DNA of 64,000 nucleotides from Scalesia atractyloides (GCA_947069175.1 CAMTDV010000007.1:47706181-47770180); one strand, 5' to 3'. Shown: positions 24,001-36,513, numbered from the stretch's first letter. The notes: generated by a model not told the origin, from the sequence alone. A program made the numbers and translations.

Positions 24001-24219
24001 CAAGTTTTTAACTGTTTGGATAGTATTTCAACTTCGGAACTTTATAAGGCATGAATCAAAACAATACGAACCTACACATTACAGAAAAACGCGGAAAACA
24101 TTGAAGAAAGACTAAAAATTAAATAATTACATATTTACCCCTGGCGTGCTAATCATGCCCTAATTTTTTTCTTCAGCGAGTCGTAGCTAGACTCTCCTAC
24201 CCACACTTATTACACGTGC

Positions 24220-25560
24220 GGGGCGTGGAGTTTGATGACCTCCACTGCCGAGTCAACCGGTCCGTTGACATAGAGCTTTAAACTGTGACCGTTGACTTCG
24301 AAAGTTACCCCGTTTGAGTCCTCGATGATGACGGTTCCATACGGGAATACTTCTTTGACAGTGTACGGTCCCGTCCATCAGGATTTCAACTTACCGGGAA
24401 TAACCTAAGCCTCGAGTTGAACAACAATATCAGATCTCCCGCTTGGAATTCCTTATGATCTCTCAATCGCTTTTCATGTAACCTTTTAGTTCGCTCTTTA
24501 TATAAGCTAGAGCTCTCATAGGCATGATTTCTCAATTCTTCAAGCTCATGGATTTGCAAGAAGCGAGCCTCACGGCCGCTCTTCAAATCCAAATTTGCTT
24601 TCTTTAATGCCCGCAACGCCTTATGTTCCAACTCGACCGAAAGATGACACTCTTTTCCGTAAACTACCCTATACGGAGTAGTCCCTATAGGCGTTTTATA
24701 TGCAGTTCGGAAAGCCTAAAGCGCGTCATCTAGCTTCTCTGACCAATCCTTACGGTTCTGACCCACCGACCGCTCAAGGATTCTCTTCAATCCCCGGTTT
24801 GTGACCTCTACCTGCCCGCTCGTCTAGGGATGGTATGGTGTAGATAATCTGTGATGAACACCATAGCGAGATGCGCATTGTAGAAATGCGTTCCTCGGTC
24901 ACTGATGAGTGCCTTCGGGGCACCAAACCGGGCAAACAAACTTTTCAGAAACCTCACGACTACCCTGGCATCATTTGTGGGTAAGGCCCGCGCCTCGGCC
25001 CACTTTGACACGTAGTCCACTGCCACCAGGATATATTTATTACCGCGTGAGGATGGGAACGGGCCCATGAAGTTGGTACCCCATATATCGAATACTTCAC
25101 AGACCTGAATTGCATTCTAAGGCATCTCATTGCGCATGGATATATTTTCTGCCCTCTGGCATGCATTGCACACTCTTACCCACTTCTGCGCATCGTGGAA
25201 GATCATGGGCCAACAAAAACCGGCGTCTAACACCTTTTTCATAGTGTAGTTGACTCCGTGATGACCTCCGGTAGGCCCTTCATGACATTGGCGCAAAATG
25301 TCAGCTGCCTCCTCTCTGAACACACACCTACGAATCACTTGATCTGCTCCAACTCGAAACAAGAATGGGTCGTCCAAAATGTAATGCTTAAGATCTGCGA
25401 AGAACTTCCTGTTTTGCTGATGCGTCAATCCTTTAACAAGGATTCCACAGGCGAGGTAGTTCGCAAAGTCAGCAAACCAAGGCGACTCATCACTCACTTC
25501 CACACTCATGAGGAACTCGTGGGGGAAGTTGTCATTTATTGGTTCCTCCCACACATCCTC
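24220..25560 (-). pseudogene. Integrase of element F
   Basis: The zinc-binding part is intact in the ORF 25554-25117 (CHEGPTGGHHG and CNACQRAE, HHCC type). The catalytic core follows in another frame: the usual G(I/V)DFMGPF box reads GTNFMGPF (25072-25074 encodes Asn), so the first acidic residue is lost. The second is present in ALISDRGTHF. The C-terminal part (KERTKRLHEKRLRDHKEFQ, 24631-24386) continues with a frameshift to a TAA at 24220. It would insert the cDNA but is inactive as it stands. Confidence 0.85.
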
Positions 25561-25599
25561 GGAATCTCTACGTTAAAGCCTCGAGAGATGATCAGCCGC

Positions 25600-26100
25600 C
25601 ACATTTAACGCACCCTTCTTGTCTTGGATCTCGATAGCAAACTCTTGTAGCAACAAAATCCATCTAATTAGACGTGGTTTGCATCCTGCTTGCTGAGAGA
25701 TATCTAATAGCCGCATGATGCGTATACAATCTTCTTGGACAACATGAGATATGATCTGAACTTATCAAACGCAAAAACTACAGCCAAAAGCTCCTTCTCT
25801 ATGGTAGTGTAATTCTCTTGCGCATCATGCAAGGTCTTGCTGGCGTTGTATATCGGGTGGAAGTGCTTTTCCTTCCGTCGTCCCAAGACTGCCCCTATCG
25901 CAAAATCGCTAGTGTCGCACATAATCTCAAATGGCAACGCCCAGTCCGGTGCTACCAAAATAGGGGCTTTGATAAGTCTTCGCTTTTGAATGCCTCCAAG
26001 CATTCATCCGAAAACACAAACGGAGCGTCCTTCTCCAACAAACGGGTCAGGGTCTCGCGATTTTTGAAAAGTCTTTAATGAATCTCCTGTAGAACCCGAC
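25600..26100 (-). pseudogene. RNase H domain of element F
   Basis: The ORF 26003-25704 reads LPFEIMCDTSDFAIGAVLG, then ENYTTIEKELLAVVFAFDKF, the DDE-type RNase H landmarks of Athila. The catalytic Asp (CDTSD) and Glu (EKELL) are present. The downstream end passes into another frame near 25740. Confidence 0.8.
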
Positions 26101-27004
26101 ATGACCAAGGAAACTCCTGATTGCTCGTACTGAGGTCAGGGGTGGAAGTTTAGAAATGACATCCACTTTGGCTGGATCAACCTCTAACCCGCTTGCGAGA
26201 TTTTGTGCCCGAGAACTACTTAACTACTTAATATGTAAGGTTTTTTGATTCATTCGGTGGAAGGCGCGCCGAAACTACTGCCCTTTCACCATGAAGTGGC
26301 GTTTCTACCGGTTGAGCACAAGATTGGTCTCTTCACACCTCATTAACATCTTTTTCAAATTTTTAGGACAATGATCAAAGGAACTCCCAAAAACAGAAAA
26401 ATCATCCATGAACACCTCCATGGAGTCCTCAAACATGTCATGAAAAATAGCAACCATGCAGCGCTAAATGTCGCCGGTGCATTGCACAATCCAAAAGGCA
26501 TACGCCGGTAGGCGAATGTGCCGAAGGGGCAGGTAAAAATAGTCTTCTCCTGATCCTCAGGAGTGATCGGAATTTGAAAGTAACCAGAGAACCCATCTAG
26601 AAAACAATAAACGACTTTAACGACAGACGTTCCAACATCTGATCGATGAATGGAAGCGGGAAGTGGTCCTTTCGGGTGGCGTCATTAAGTTTGCGGTAGT
26701 CAATGCAAACTTGCCATTCGGTGACGGTACGGGTCGGAATAAGCTCATTCCTATCGTTTGAGACTACAGTCATGCCTCCTTTCTTGGGCACCACTTGCAC
26801 AGGGCTCACCCAAACTGAATCAGAGATAGGATATATTAAGCTTGCAGCTAGCAACTTAATCACTTCCTTCTTCACGACGTCTTGCATATTCGGGTTCAAC
26901 CGCCTTTGATGCTGCGTACACGGCTTGTAATCATCCTCCATCAGAATTTTATGAGTGCAAAAGGAAGGATTGATGCCCTTGATATCCATAATCTTCCATG
27001 CCAT
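26101..27004 (-). pseudogene. Reverse transcriptase of element F
   Basis: The ORF 27004-26597 carries SPVQVVPKKGG and QVCIDYRKLNDATRKDHFPL, followed out of frame by the active-site box FMDD (26401-26412) within EVFMDDFSVFGSSFDH. A small deletion near 26465 shifts the frame before FMDD. FMDD rather than YIDD is usual for Athila. Confidence 0.85.
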
Positions 27005-27900
27005 GGCTTTATTATGAAGCTTTAGAACCTCGAGAAGTTTTCTCTATTCCTCTTCCTCCAAGGATGATGAAATGATGACCGGAAGGTGACACTCCTCGTC
27101 TAGGAATGCATACTCGAGATGCGGTGGGAGCTCTTTCAACTCCAATGATGGTGGGTCTTTAACTGAAGGCTTCGACTTTTCTTCAGTCTCATGATCAATC
27201 TCCACAAATCTATCCGAACTCTGGGAACCATCATCACTAATTTGATAAACCGACTGCTCAACTCCGTGGCCTTCCTGCGTAATGCCATCTAGGTTCCCAC
27301 ATAATGCGTGAGTGTCTGAATCGATCTCCTCAATCGTGCCTTGGAAATGAGATCTCACAAAACTATCAACAATGTCTACATAATAGAGTGTGTCGTCCTG
27401 ACTTTGCAGATGCTGCATCGACTGTTTAATGTTGAAGGTCACATGCTCGTCATTAACCCGGAGCGTTGATTTGGCCAGCAGCCACATCAACAATTGTCCT
27501 CGCGGTGTTGAGAAATGGGCGTCCGAGTATCAAAGGCACTTTTGCGTCTTCATCCATATACTGAATCACAAAATCCACGGGAAACACGAATTTGTCGATC
27601 TTAACAAGCATATTTTCAACGAACCCTCGTGGATTTTTTATTGAACGATCAGCAAGTCGAATGCTCATCCTCATGGATGACGGCTCACCCAGGTCCAGCT
27701 TAGCAAAAACCTTATACGACATAAGGTTTATGCTTGCTCCTAAATCAGCCAATGTGTGGCTGACAGACATTCTGCCAATAAGACAAGGAAGGGTTCCTGG
27801 ATCTCCCATCTTCTCAGGTAAACGGTTTTGGAGAATACCTGTGCAGATTTAGTTCATCAACACACAAGACATGTCTTCGAGCTTTGTTTGTTTGTGAGGA
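27005..27900 (-). pseudogene. Protease and linker of element F
   Basis: The ORF 27809-27453 has CLIGRMSVSHTLADLGASIN, where D-L-G stands for the retropepsin active site, and PLILGRPFLNTARTIVDV further on, both typical of Athila proteases. The linker ORF 27493-27044 is acidic (ELKELPPHLEYAFLDEE) and leads into RT. Confidence 0.8.
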
Positions 27901-28422
27901 TGTCGTTTAAGAACTTCGTGTACTTAGGCATTTGAGCCAACACTTCAACAAATGGTATATTTATATACAATTGCTTGAACATCTCAAGAAACTTACCATA
28001 TTGTTCTTTGTTCCTTTGCTTCTTTAGCCTGCCCGGGTACGGAACTAGAGGAGTATAATCTGTAATTGGATTCTGGAGCTGTGCTGGGACTCACCTAGCA
28101 TGCACCTCGTCCGAAGCGTCAGCATGGACCGTCTCAGTGATCGGTTGTGAGTCCGATATGTCAGGTCCCGTGGCTTTACCACTCCTCGTCATCACTGCAT
28201 TAACATATCCTCACAGGTTTGACTCTATATTGCCCGGAAGACCACCCTAAGGCCGCTCAGATAGCATCTTAGCCAACTGACCAACCTGATTCTCAATGGC
28301 CTGAATGGAGGCTTTCTGACTCCTCATTTCCCCTTCTTGGGCCATGAAACGCTCCTCGAGCTGCTGGTACCGCTCTTCAGCCAACTGATTTGCATTGTTA
28401 TAGTTGCTCAAAAGTTGTGCCA

Positions 28423-29716
28423 TCATTTCCTCCAGCTTAAAGTTATTTTGAGGGCTTGTTGCTGGGCACTACTCCCGGCACCCTGATTATGGTACATATT
28501 TGAATGCAGCCGGTAGGAGTGACTCTGAGACTGAAAAGATTGACCGTAGGATTGCTGTTGCGCGGAAGTACGTTGAGCATACCCGAGTGGGTTTTGGTTA
28601 CCTGAACCACCCTTCCACCCAAAGTTTGGGTGATTCTTCCATCCCGGATTGTACGTGTTAATATAAGGGTTATTTTGGGGTCTAGTTTGATTTCCCAGAT
28701 AATCCACCTCCTCGTGGCCTGTAAACATAACACCCTGCTCGCACGCACCTAGCTCGTGTGAAATCTGACATTTCTCACATGAAGATTGAACCCGCGAAAT
28801 ATTATGGGCTTGATCAATGTTTTTAGTAAGGGCTCCAATCTGCGCAGTAAGAGCTGTATATATATCAACAACAGGCACCCTTGAACGAGATGATGTCCTA
28901 GCTCTCTCTCCGACTTGATGAGAACTCAACTTCAAAGCAACTTTCTCAATAATCGCGTAAGCTTCATTCGGTGTCTTCGTTCCAAGATCACCCCCTGCGT
29001 ACACGTCTAAACGCTCCTAAGAATCATAGTTGAGTCCTTGGTAGAATGTTTATACCAGCTGTCTTTTGGACAAACCATGATGTGGGACATCAATGAGAAG
29101 ATCTCTAAACCTTTCCCTAGTCGCGTGTAAGGATTCTCCATCATTCTGTTGGAATGTCATGATACGGTTCTTTAACTTGGCCGTTTTTCTGGCGGAAAGT
29201 ACTTCTGCATAAACAGCTCTACCATCTCATTCCAGGTGGTAATGGATCCTGCGGGAAGTGATAAAAGCCAAGCTCTGGCTTTGTCTCGCAATGAGAACGG
29301 GAAGAGTCGCAACTGGATCGCGTCATCAGAAACGTCTCGTATTTTGAAAGTAGGCCACACCTCAAGAAATGCAGCAATGTGTCGAAAAGGGTCCTCGTCA
29401 TCCTTTCCATTAAACTGCACCGAATTTTGCAACCTATTGATGATGCTGGATTTGATCTCAAATTCGGTGCCACCACAGTAGGTCGGGCGATGCTAGGCTG
29501 CAGGCCTTCACCTCCCGGACGACCGGTCTCATTCAGCGGTCGGTCGTCGTTTGCCATGGTGCTTCCCCCCTCTACCTCTGAGCTCTCACTCTCAGCAGGT
29601 ATCTTCGGCTCGTTAACTGCAGCTGAGATTAGTTGTGCAACAACGCGGGACCTTTCTTGAAGTCTCCTACTCCTCCTCAGGTTACGTTCTTGATCGTCAG
29701 ACGGCTCTGCTCTATA
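28423..29716 (-). pseudogene. gag: Athila gag of element F
   Basis: A readable frame starts right at the fusion with the truncated LTR, with Arg-rich codons, followed by the ATG at 29557 (MANDDRPLNETG). The capsid core is in a second frame at 29432-29172 (DPFRHIAAFLEVW, LRLFPFSLRDKARAWLLSLP, FMQKYFPPEK). The distal part (29004-28423) has TPNEAYAIIEKVALKLSSHQ and a knuckle-like C-X2-C-X3-H-X4-C (CEKCQISHELGAC), then a Gln/Asn/Tyr-rich tail. At least two frameshifts. Confidence 0.85.
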
Positions 29717-30248
29717 TTATAGAGAAATTCATATCCGCACGGTTGTGCACTTTATGTGCACGCCCGTGCACATCAGCATGACGTCAGCTGCATGGTATGG
29801 GTCGACAAGTGGACGTTTGGGAGGCAAAGTCTTCAGATGTGCATGGTCGTGCACTTGGGTCGTATGGCCGTGCAGGGTCTCCAGATAACTTATTTGATCG
29901 ATGATCAGCTAGTGCACGGACATGCATATGGGTCGCACGGTCGTGCGCGCCGAGAAATGAGCTGCACTGCCTTGTGCACTGCCAGTGCTCCCGAGATCGC
30001 AAGTCACCCACGATCATGCTGATGGTTTTCACGGCCTTGTGTGATCTGTAACTTCAACAGTTTCTGCAGAATTCATCCGGAACGTTCGTCAATCCCCTTT
30101 TTTCTCCAACTTTGTCTGTGGCACGCCGTTTTGGACCTGAAAATATAAAAGTGACCGATTAAGTACTTAAAAAACAAAGTTTTAGCCAAAAAAGCACAAA
30201 ACGAGGGCAAAATGGGGGACTTAAATATGAACATTTTAACGTATATCA
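29717..30248 (-). repeat. Truncated 5' LTR of element F (U3 only)
   Basis: This 532-bp piece matches 19728-20278 of the 3' LTR (roughly 90% by eye) and keeps the palindrome array. The match stops at the TATA box, exactly where gag-side sequence begins, so R, U5, the primer-binding site and leader are missing. A TATA-like TATAATATAG remains at 29712-29721. Confidence 0.9.
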
Positions 30249-30253
30249 ATTGT

Positions 30254-31180
30254 GTAAAGCAAAACAAGTTTTAGTGGACTCCAAATGCAGAGAAAGCCTT
30301 CCAACAGATGAAAGAATGCTTGATTCAGTTGCCTACACTCACGTAACCGCAAAAGAACGAGCCACTGATCCTTTACCCTTCCGCATCGGATATCGCTCTA
30401 GGCGCAGTCTTGTTAGTAGAACGCGTAGGAGTCCAAACTCCAATCTACTATGTCCGCAAAATGTTAACTGACCCGGAGACAAGATATCCAATGATGGTGA
30501 AGCTTGCTCTAACTTTAGTCCATGCATCCCGCAGGCCGCGTCGGTATTTTTCAGGCCACGTGATTACAGTTCTCATGAACTATCACCTGGGCCAAGTTTT
30601 GTCTAAACCGGACATATCCGACTGTCTGGCAAAATGGGCGATCGAGCTTGGTGGACACAATATCGTGTACAAACCGCGCGCAGCTATTAAAGGCCATATA
30701 CTAGCCAATTTTGTCACGGAAGTGCCAAGTAATAAAGTGCAAGAGTGTGAAGCTGTACAGAATCCAGTGCCAGTCACAGACGATCACCCATGGATACTTC
30801 ACACTAACGGCGCATCCAATGATGATGGCGCAGGGGCGGGTCTCCGTATAATAAGCCTGATAACCATGAGTTCACCTACGCCATCAGGTTGGACTTCAAA
30901 AGCACGAATAATGAAGCTGAGTATGAAGCGTTTTTGGCAGGCCTTCGGTTATCCATCAAAATGGGGGCCAGGAATTTGGAAGCACACATCGATTCTCTTT
31001 TGGTCGTAGGGCAGATCAATGGCCTGTACCACGCAAAGGGTGAAACGATGGCACTGTATCTTGAACAAGCACAGTCCTTGATAACCAAATTCCAAAGTTT
31101 CAAAATAACCCACATTTACCGAAGCGAGAATAAACATGCCGATGCGCTCAGCAAACTGGTTGCTACAAGCTTCAAACACC
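30254..31180 (+). pseudogene. RT end and RNase H of element D
   Basis: The D polyprotein resumes after F with NAEKAFQQMKECLIQLPTLT, then RT-connection sequence (ALGAVLLVERVGVQTPIYYV). RNase H shows WILHTNGASNDDGAGAGL, where the usual first Asp (TDGA) is Asn, then after a frameshift near 30860 it has STNNEAEYEAFLAGL, HIDSLLVVGQ and ENKHADALSKL. The remaining acidic residues are present. Confidence 0.85.
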
Positions 31181-32450
31181 TCGTGCGAGAAGTGCGCATC
31201 GAGGTGCTAAAAAACCCTTCTGTCCCGCTGCGTCAAGTAAACGTCATAGAAATGGGAAATCCTTCCTGGATGTCTCCCATAATCATGTTCTTGCACTCTA
31301 GGATCCTCCCAGAAAACAAGGCGGAAGCAAGAAAGGTCCAAAATAAGGCACTGAACTACAAAATGGCAGACGGAATCCTTTACCGGAAGTCATACCTTAG
31401 AACACTCCTCTGCTGCGTTGATCCGCAAGACGCACAAAACTTGATCCGCGAAATACACAAAGGGTTGTGCGGAATTCATGCCGGTCCGCGCATGGTAGTG
31501 ACAAAGATCATGAATGCTGGCTATTATTGACCAGACATGGACTTGGATGCAGTCGAAACACTGCGCAAATGTGCATCATGTCAACTACATGCACCTAATC
31601 CCTTGATCCCAGTGACAACAGCATGGCCCTTTCAACAATGGGCAATCGATATGGTGGGACCTTTACCTGATGCCCCAGGCGCCGTAAAGTTCATAATCAT
31701 CACCGTCGATTACTTTACCAAATGGGTAGAAGCAAAGCTCCTCGCATCCACCACAACAACGGTAGTTCGCAAATTCATTTGGGAGCACATCATTTGCCGC
31801 TTTGGGTTACCCATGCGTATTGTAAGTGATAACGGCCCCAATTGTGCTGCTGAAGAGCTATAACGGTGGATGAAGGAAATGCATATCAAACACGTCCCAA
31901 GGGAACGGCCAGGTGGAAAGCATAAAAAAAAGCATAGTCAAAGGGATCAAGACGAGACTGGGGACGGCGCGAGAGGTTGGGTAGATGAGTTGCCAAGTAT
32001 CCTTTGGGCTCATCGAACCATGCATTAAACCAGCACTGGCGAGACACCATTCAGCCTGGTTTATGGGACGAAGACAGTGATTCCCGCTGAGATAGGCGTC
32101 CCATTAACGCGCATGGTCGCTATGCAAAGCCAAAATAATGAAGAATAGCGCAGACTCGACTTGGTCCTCCTAGAAGAAAGGCGTGAAAATGCCGCAATCA
32201 ATGAAGCAAAATACAAGTCCAAGTTTGTAAAATACTACAATGCGCGAGTCCACATTTGTACCTTCCTACCTGGTGATTTGTTTTGAGAGACAATGAAGCG
32301 TCCAATGCTGAAAGTCGAGGAAAACTCGCGCCCAAGTGGGAAGGCCCTTACATAATTCCTAGGAAAGGGTGCATACACCCTCAAATGATTGGATGACACA
32401 AACATTCCTAGGACCTGGAATGCGCACTAGCTAAGGAGGTGCTACATGTA
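31181..32450 (+). pseudogene. Integrase of element D
   Basis: The zinc-binding segment (EIHKGLCGIHAG... and RKCASCQ) spans a TGA at about 31528. The catalytic core is open in 31537-31860: Asp in QWAIDMVGPLP (residue 38 of this stretch) and Asp in RIVSDNGPN (residue 98). A stop at 31861 precedes the Glu region, recognisable as the codons for GQVES near 31906. The C-terminal part runs with several stops to about 32450. No chromodomain is seen. Confidence 0.82.
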
Positions 32451-32893
32451 ATCTAAGCATGTTCAAATGTCAAGGCTTCATGACTAATCAATATTCCCAC
32501 AGCAAACTAGCAAGCCTATGATCTAATTTTGTCTATTCTGTACATGGCTCCTACGCCTTATTGTTAATACAAGACATCAATGCATGGTTTTTATTATCTA
32601 GACGTTTCGTTACAAATGCGCGAAACCACTTTGGGTATACGTGAAAACCCCATGGTACAACATGACTCATGAACATAAGTCACTACCTATTATATGCGCA
32701 TGGGATGTGACGTTCATACACGAGTTCATTACTAGGTTTATTCACTATACCTACACAAAGTTGTTATGTTCATGCAAATATTATAACTTTAAACAAGCAT
32801 TCATTTCATGTCAAGATAAAAAGAACAAGCAAGCGCAGCGCGCAATTACATTTAAGAACATTGTTAACAAGCCTACAACCATTCAACACTATC
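32451..32893. other. Spacer between integrase and antisense gene of element D
   Basis: No supported gene. A plus-strand stretch open from 32641 to 33033 has no family features and overlaps the antisense gene, so it is read as chance. Confidence 0.5.
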
Positions 32894-34541
32894 CTATCCT
32901 TCACTCTCTTCAACTTCTGCAACATCTTGAAATATGTCTTTTAAGCGATCCACATAATCGTCGTGCTGGAACGCCTTGCTCACTAAATCCATCACCGACA
33001 GTTGAAGATGATCGTACTCGCACTTCGCCTTAGAGAAGGCAGCTTTAGTATCGACCCCATGAGTGGAAGCGCGGCTTGTATCCCATTGAACGTCTAATGC
33101 ACGAGTCACATGGTGTGCGTACCCGACATAGCCCTGCGTGTATCCATCATGGCGTGTTGTGACCTTCAGCTTGGCCACAACGCTGTCCAACTCTACTGAG
33201 TTCAAGATAGAGTTTGCGATATGCACAGTGCAAAGCAAATAAAATGAGAATCAAGATAAAGTGATCAAAATAACAACGGAGAACTTACATTGACAATTCC
33301 ATATTGTTACATCCATAGCATGTTGTTCGTCAGGGGTTCCAGCAGACTTTCTGCGGTGGCGCGGGCGGCCTTAGAATTTTCTAACTTTTCCTCGCCCGCG
33401 GCCATTCACAGTCACTCTAGATCCTCCTAGTGCATGCGCTGCAATTCGGCTTTTTCGACCAAGGTAGCTTGGAGATCTTTCTCCGCACTCACCAGTTCCT
33501 TGCAAGCCTCCACGTGATCATGCAATAACAAGGTTAGTCTAAATACCTCTTGATCTTGTAAAATAAAGAAGGCAGTAGTTTTTACCACTTTCTGCTCGCT
33601 CCACTCTCGGTGCAACCTTACCTCCTCGGCCTCAGCGGCATCTACCTCCTTCTCCTTCTTTAAGTGTCCCGCTTCAGCGCGCTAGCTTACAATCTCATCT
33701 CTTAAAGATTTTTTTCTCTGAGTTATTCCTCTCGCATGCCTCCCTCCACAACTTGCGCTCCTCAGCAAGTATGGCAGTGGAGCCTTCTGCCTTCTTCTTC
33801 CACCCCAGCACGGACCACTCTTCGGTCCGCTGAGCTTCGGAAAATTTAGCCTTCTCAGTCTCCAGCTCTAATTTTTGCGCAGCCACTTGGGCTCGCTCCA
33901 GGACCATCTCTTTCTTGGCAGCCTCGAACCTCTTTTGGTCCTGATGCATGCTTCGCCACTCCCTTATGATCTTATGCGTGTGGGAGGCGGAGCTAGCAGC
34001 TGATTGGAGGTACGCGTGATAGGTTTGCTCATAGCTATGTTCCGCGCGCGCACGTATTTCCGCTGGGGAGGGCACCCTTAAACCACTCCCAACACGCCTA
34101 CAAGTGGCTAAACTTATCACCCTGCCTCAACTTCCACACAGGGGTGTGGATCTCAGCAGCGCGGCCATCAGAATATGACCTGTAGTAATAATCACCCGGG
34201 TCTCATCCGGGAAAATCGGGGACCCTTCATCAGAAGGGCACTCCCCAGATCCCCCAACTTCACCCCTGGGTGCTGGCTCTGCTGCATGACCACCCCGAGG
34301 CACATCCTCAACCGGTTCACCACCAACCACCACATCTTCACCACCTTTAACCACAACCTCTTCCGCTACCTCCTCTTCAAGCACCACTGCCTCTACGTTC
34401 ACATGTATCTCCACCGCCTCGGCACTGGTCTCACCACCCTTCACACTGGACGCTTGCGCCGTCTTGACACGGGTGGTGGCATAGATATCTCAACGGGCGT
34501 GGCCTGAGCGGTCGGGGAGACAAAAGGTTTCTCACCTTTCC

Positions 34542-34604
34542 CTGCAGAATAATGGAAAGTTAAACAAGTGAAACAGGAAGAGAGATGAAGCACAAAGTGT
34601 TTAC
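34542..34604 (-). other. Candidate intron in the antisense gene (63 bp)
   Basis: On the minus strand, CCCCAG/GTAAACACTT begins it and ATTATTCTGCAG/GGAAAG ends it, with a T-rich stretch before the acceptor. Its length is a multiple of three and removal keeps the frame (SPG-KGEK). Confidence 0.55.
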
Positions 34605-35011
34605 CTGGGGAAAGTATAGCGACAAGCGCATCCAGGTTCCAGCACTTCCGAATTATCTTTTTCCGTGCAGCCGTTTTGGGAGGCTGCGCGATAGTATCGC
34701 CCTTCGAAGGAGCCCTGTTCCGCTTGAGAAGCTCAGGGCTTGACTCCATGTCGATGGGGTCATCGGGGTTGGCAACCGGAACCTCCGCCATCTCTTGTGG
34801 CTCCACCTTTGGCTTCCTCAGACCTATAAGTGCAAGACCCTCCAAGGAATCAGAGACTACTACATAGTCATTCCAAGTGTCTGGCACAGAACACGTACCT
34901 TAGGGCGGGTCTGCCCTGGGCTGCGCCGGCTTCTTTGCAGCCACAACGCTTGGCCCCACATGTTTTTTTTCTTCTTGGAGTCTGGGCCAACGCCCAAGTT
35001 CTTCAGCACGC

Positions 35012-35077
35012 CTGCATCATGGTGCAACATGGTAAGTAATCTGAAAAGATGTGAACAAGTAAACAATGAAGGCTTAC
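35012..35077 (-). other. Candidate intron in the antisense gene (66 bp)
   Basis: GAGAGTG/GTAAGCC opens it and CATGATGCAG/GCGTG closes it on the minus strand. Removal keeps the frame (PESG-VLKNLG). Confidence 0.5.
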
Positions 35078-36002
35078 CACTCTCAGGCACAGGGCCGCCA
35101 AATCCGCGCTCCTTGGCATCTCAAAATTCCCAAGAATCTGGGAGTGCCATGTGGGCTCCCTCGGCCAACGCAGACATTCTCCATCCGCCCCTCTCCCTCT
35201 GAAAGGCCGCTATATATAGCGAACCCCTGCAAAAGCGCGCATAATATTAGTCCGCACACAAGGAGAAAAAGACATAATGGAAGAATTAAACAAGGGTACT
35301 TACTCTTATCCTCCTCCATATAGACCGGCTTCTCCCGGAGGTCGGGCTTCCAAAGAAGGCTCATACCTGTAGCCACTAACGCCCTTTCCGGCAACTGAAC
35401 CGCCGGTATCTCCTTGATGTCCTGATACTAGGACTCCTTCGCTGGTATGGACAGGGTCTCAACAGGGACGTCTTCCGCCCCCGGAAGTGCATCCTCAACG
35501 GTATCTCGCTGGCCTTTATGTAGAAGAAATTCTGCTTCCAGTCGTGGTAATACGTCAACAGAGAATGAATGAACTTCTTCGCCTGTATCCTGTGCTGAAA
35601 GGAATAATACCCCTGCGAGTAGCGTAACTGGTAGAACACCCGGAACCGATTCACGGTTGGGTGAATACCCATCGAACGACAAAAAAACTCAAAATGTTTT
35701 ATTCGCACCATCCCTATTGGATTGAGTTGGGTGATGTGGAATCGGTAGTGGTCAAGAATATCAAGGAAGAACCTTGTCGCCGACAACCGAAATTGTCGTT
35801 GGTAAAGAAATCAAAAACTAAAGAAATATAATCGGCCGGAGTATCGCGTCCGTTTCTCCATCGGAAGGGTACCGGGCATCCCACTACCTAGGAAACTGGA
35901 ACCCGGAGGCCAGCATTGGAAGCTGGCTGGAGACCTATATAGCGTCGGCAGAGAAGTAGATGCGTCCATCGTAGCAGCACTCTCTGGTCCACGGGTCGCC
36001 AT

Positions 36003-36513
36003 ATGAGATCCCCGGATAGAAAGAAGAAAGAAGATTTCAGAGAAGTATAGAGAGATTCAGAGAAAACAAAGAAGATTTGAAAGCATGCTTGTAACCCTAG
36101 ATGGATCGTCTATTCATACCCATCGCATTTAATGCAATGGGGAAACGTGACGCATCCGCAGGCCAAGCGACCAAATTGCGCATGAGGCATGGAGGGCAAG
36201 TGGGTAACTACCAATCGCCGCGCGCGTGTGGTTGATACCTTCTCTGCCATTCATTAATGAAAAGGAAGCTACACTGTTGACAGCATGCTGCAGCTGTCAG
36301 AGGTCACTTCCGCCTCACCTTTTTCTCACTAATTCGCCTGCAACATCAACATGACGAAAATTCAAATTTTAAGACCTCATCATGACCAAAGGTTTCCTTT
36401 ATCACTTGCAAATTCCTTGTTGAATTCTTGCCGTTGAAATAAGCGCGCTTACATGAGTTCTTATAGTCCAGCACTCCACCTACTTGCCAACCAGCGCATA
36501 GTAGCACCACTGG
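36003..36513 (-). other. Upstream region of the antisense gene, element D
   Basis: This stretch lies between the antisense start and the 3' LTR and should hold the promoter of the antisense gene. A pyrimidine-rich leader (CTTCTTTGTTTTCTCTGAAT on the minus strand) precedes the ATG. I see no convincing TATA box. Confidence 0.35.

Larger units (their letters stand above)
18430..30248 (-). mobile_element. Element F: Ty3/gypsy Athila-clade retrotransposon with damaged 5' end
   Basis: On the minus strand the order is a truncated 5' LTR (30248-29717), gag, protease, RT, RNase H, integrase, a promoter-like stretch with palindrome arrays, an Athila ORF-1/env-like ORF, a long 3' untranslated region, polypurine tract and full 3' LTR (20278-18430). 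Perfect ATTGT duplications flank it. The gag (FPFSLRDKARAWL), RNase H (NYTTIEKELLAVVFAFDKFR) and overall layout are Athila-type. It cannot be autonomous because R, U5 and the primer-binding site are deleted. Confidence 0.9.
32894..36002 (-). pseudogene. Antisense extra gene of element D, Transposase_28-like, with introns
   Basis: It starts at the ATG at 36002 (MATRGPESAATMD) and runs antisense to pol. The ORF 35786-35376 (LDHYRFHITQLNPIGMVRIK, FRVFYQLRYSQGYYSFQHR) resembles the Transposase_28 / 'putative gypsy-type transposase' domain (PF04195) known from Tat antisense ORFs. The middle is acidic and low-complexity (34444-34127). The distal half is coiled-coil-like (SMHQDQKRFEAAKKEMVLER, 34120-33695). 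Two in-frame GT-AG introns are proposed at 35012-35077 and 34542-34604. Other joints are out of phase, so this copy is broken. Function unknown; transcription from the minus strand is implied by the introns. Confidence 0.7.

Noticed and set aside
34808..34882. Fourth intron in the D antisense gene (AAG/GTACGT to TTATAG)
   Set aside because: Removal does not join the two neighbouring open frames.
35227..35303. Third intron in the D antisense gene (GTAAGT donor, TTTTGCAG acceptor)
   Set aside because: The splice signals look good but its 77-bp length puts the frame out and creates a stop, so it is not listed as a feature.
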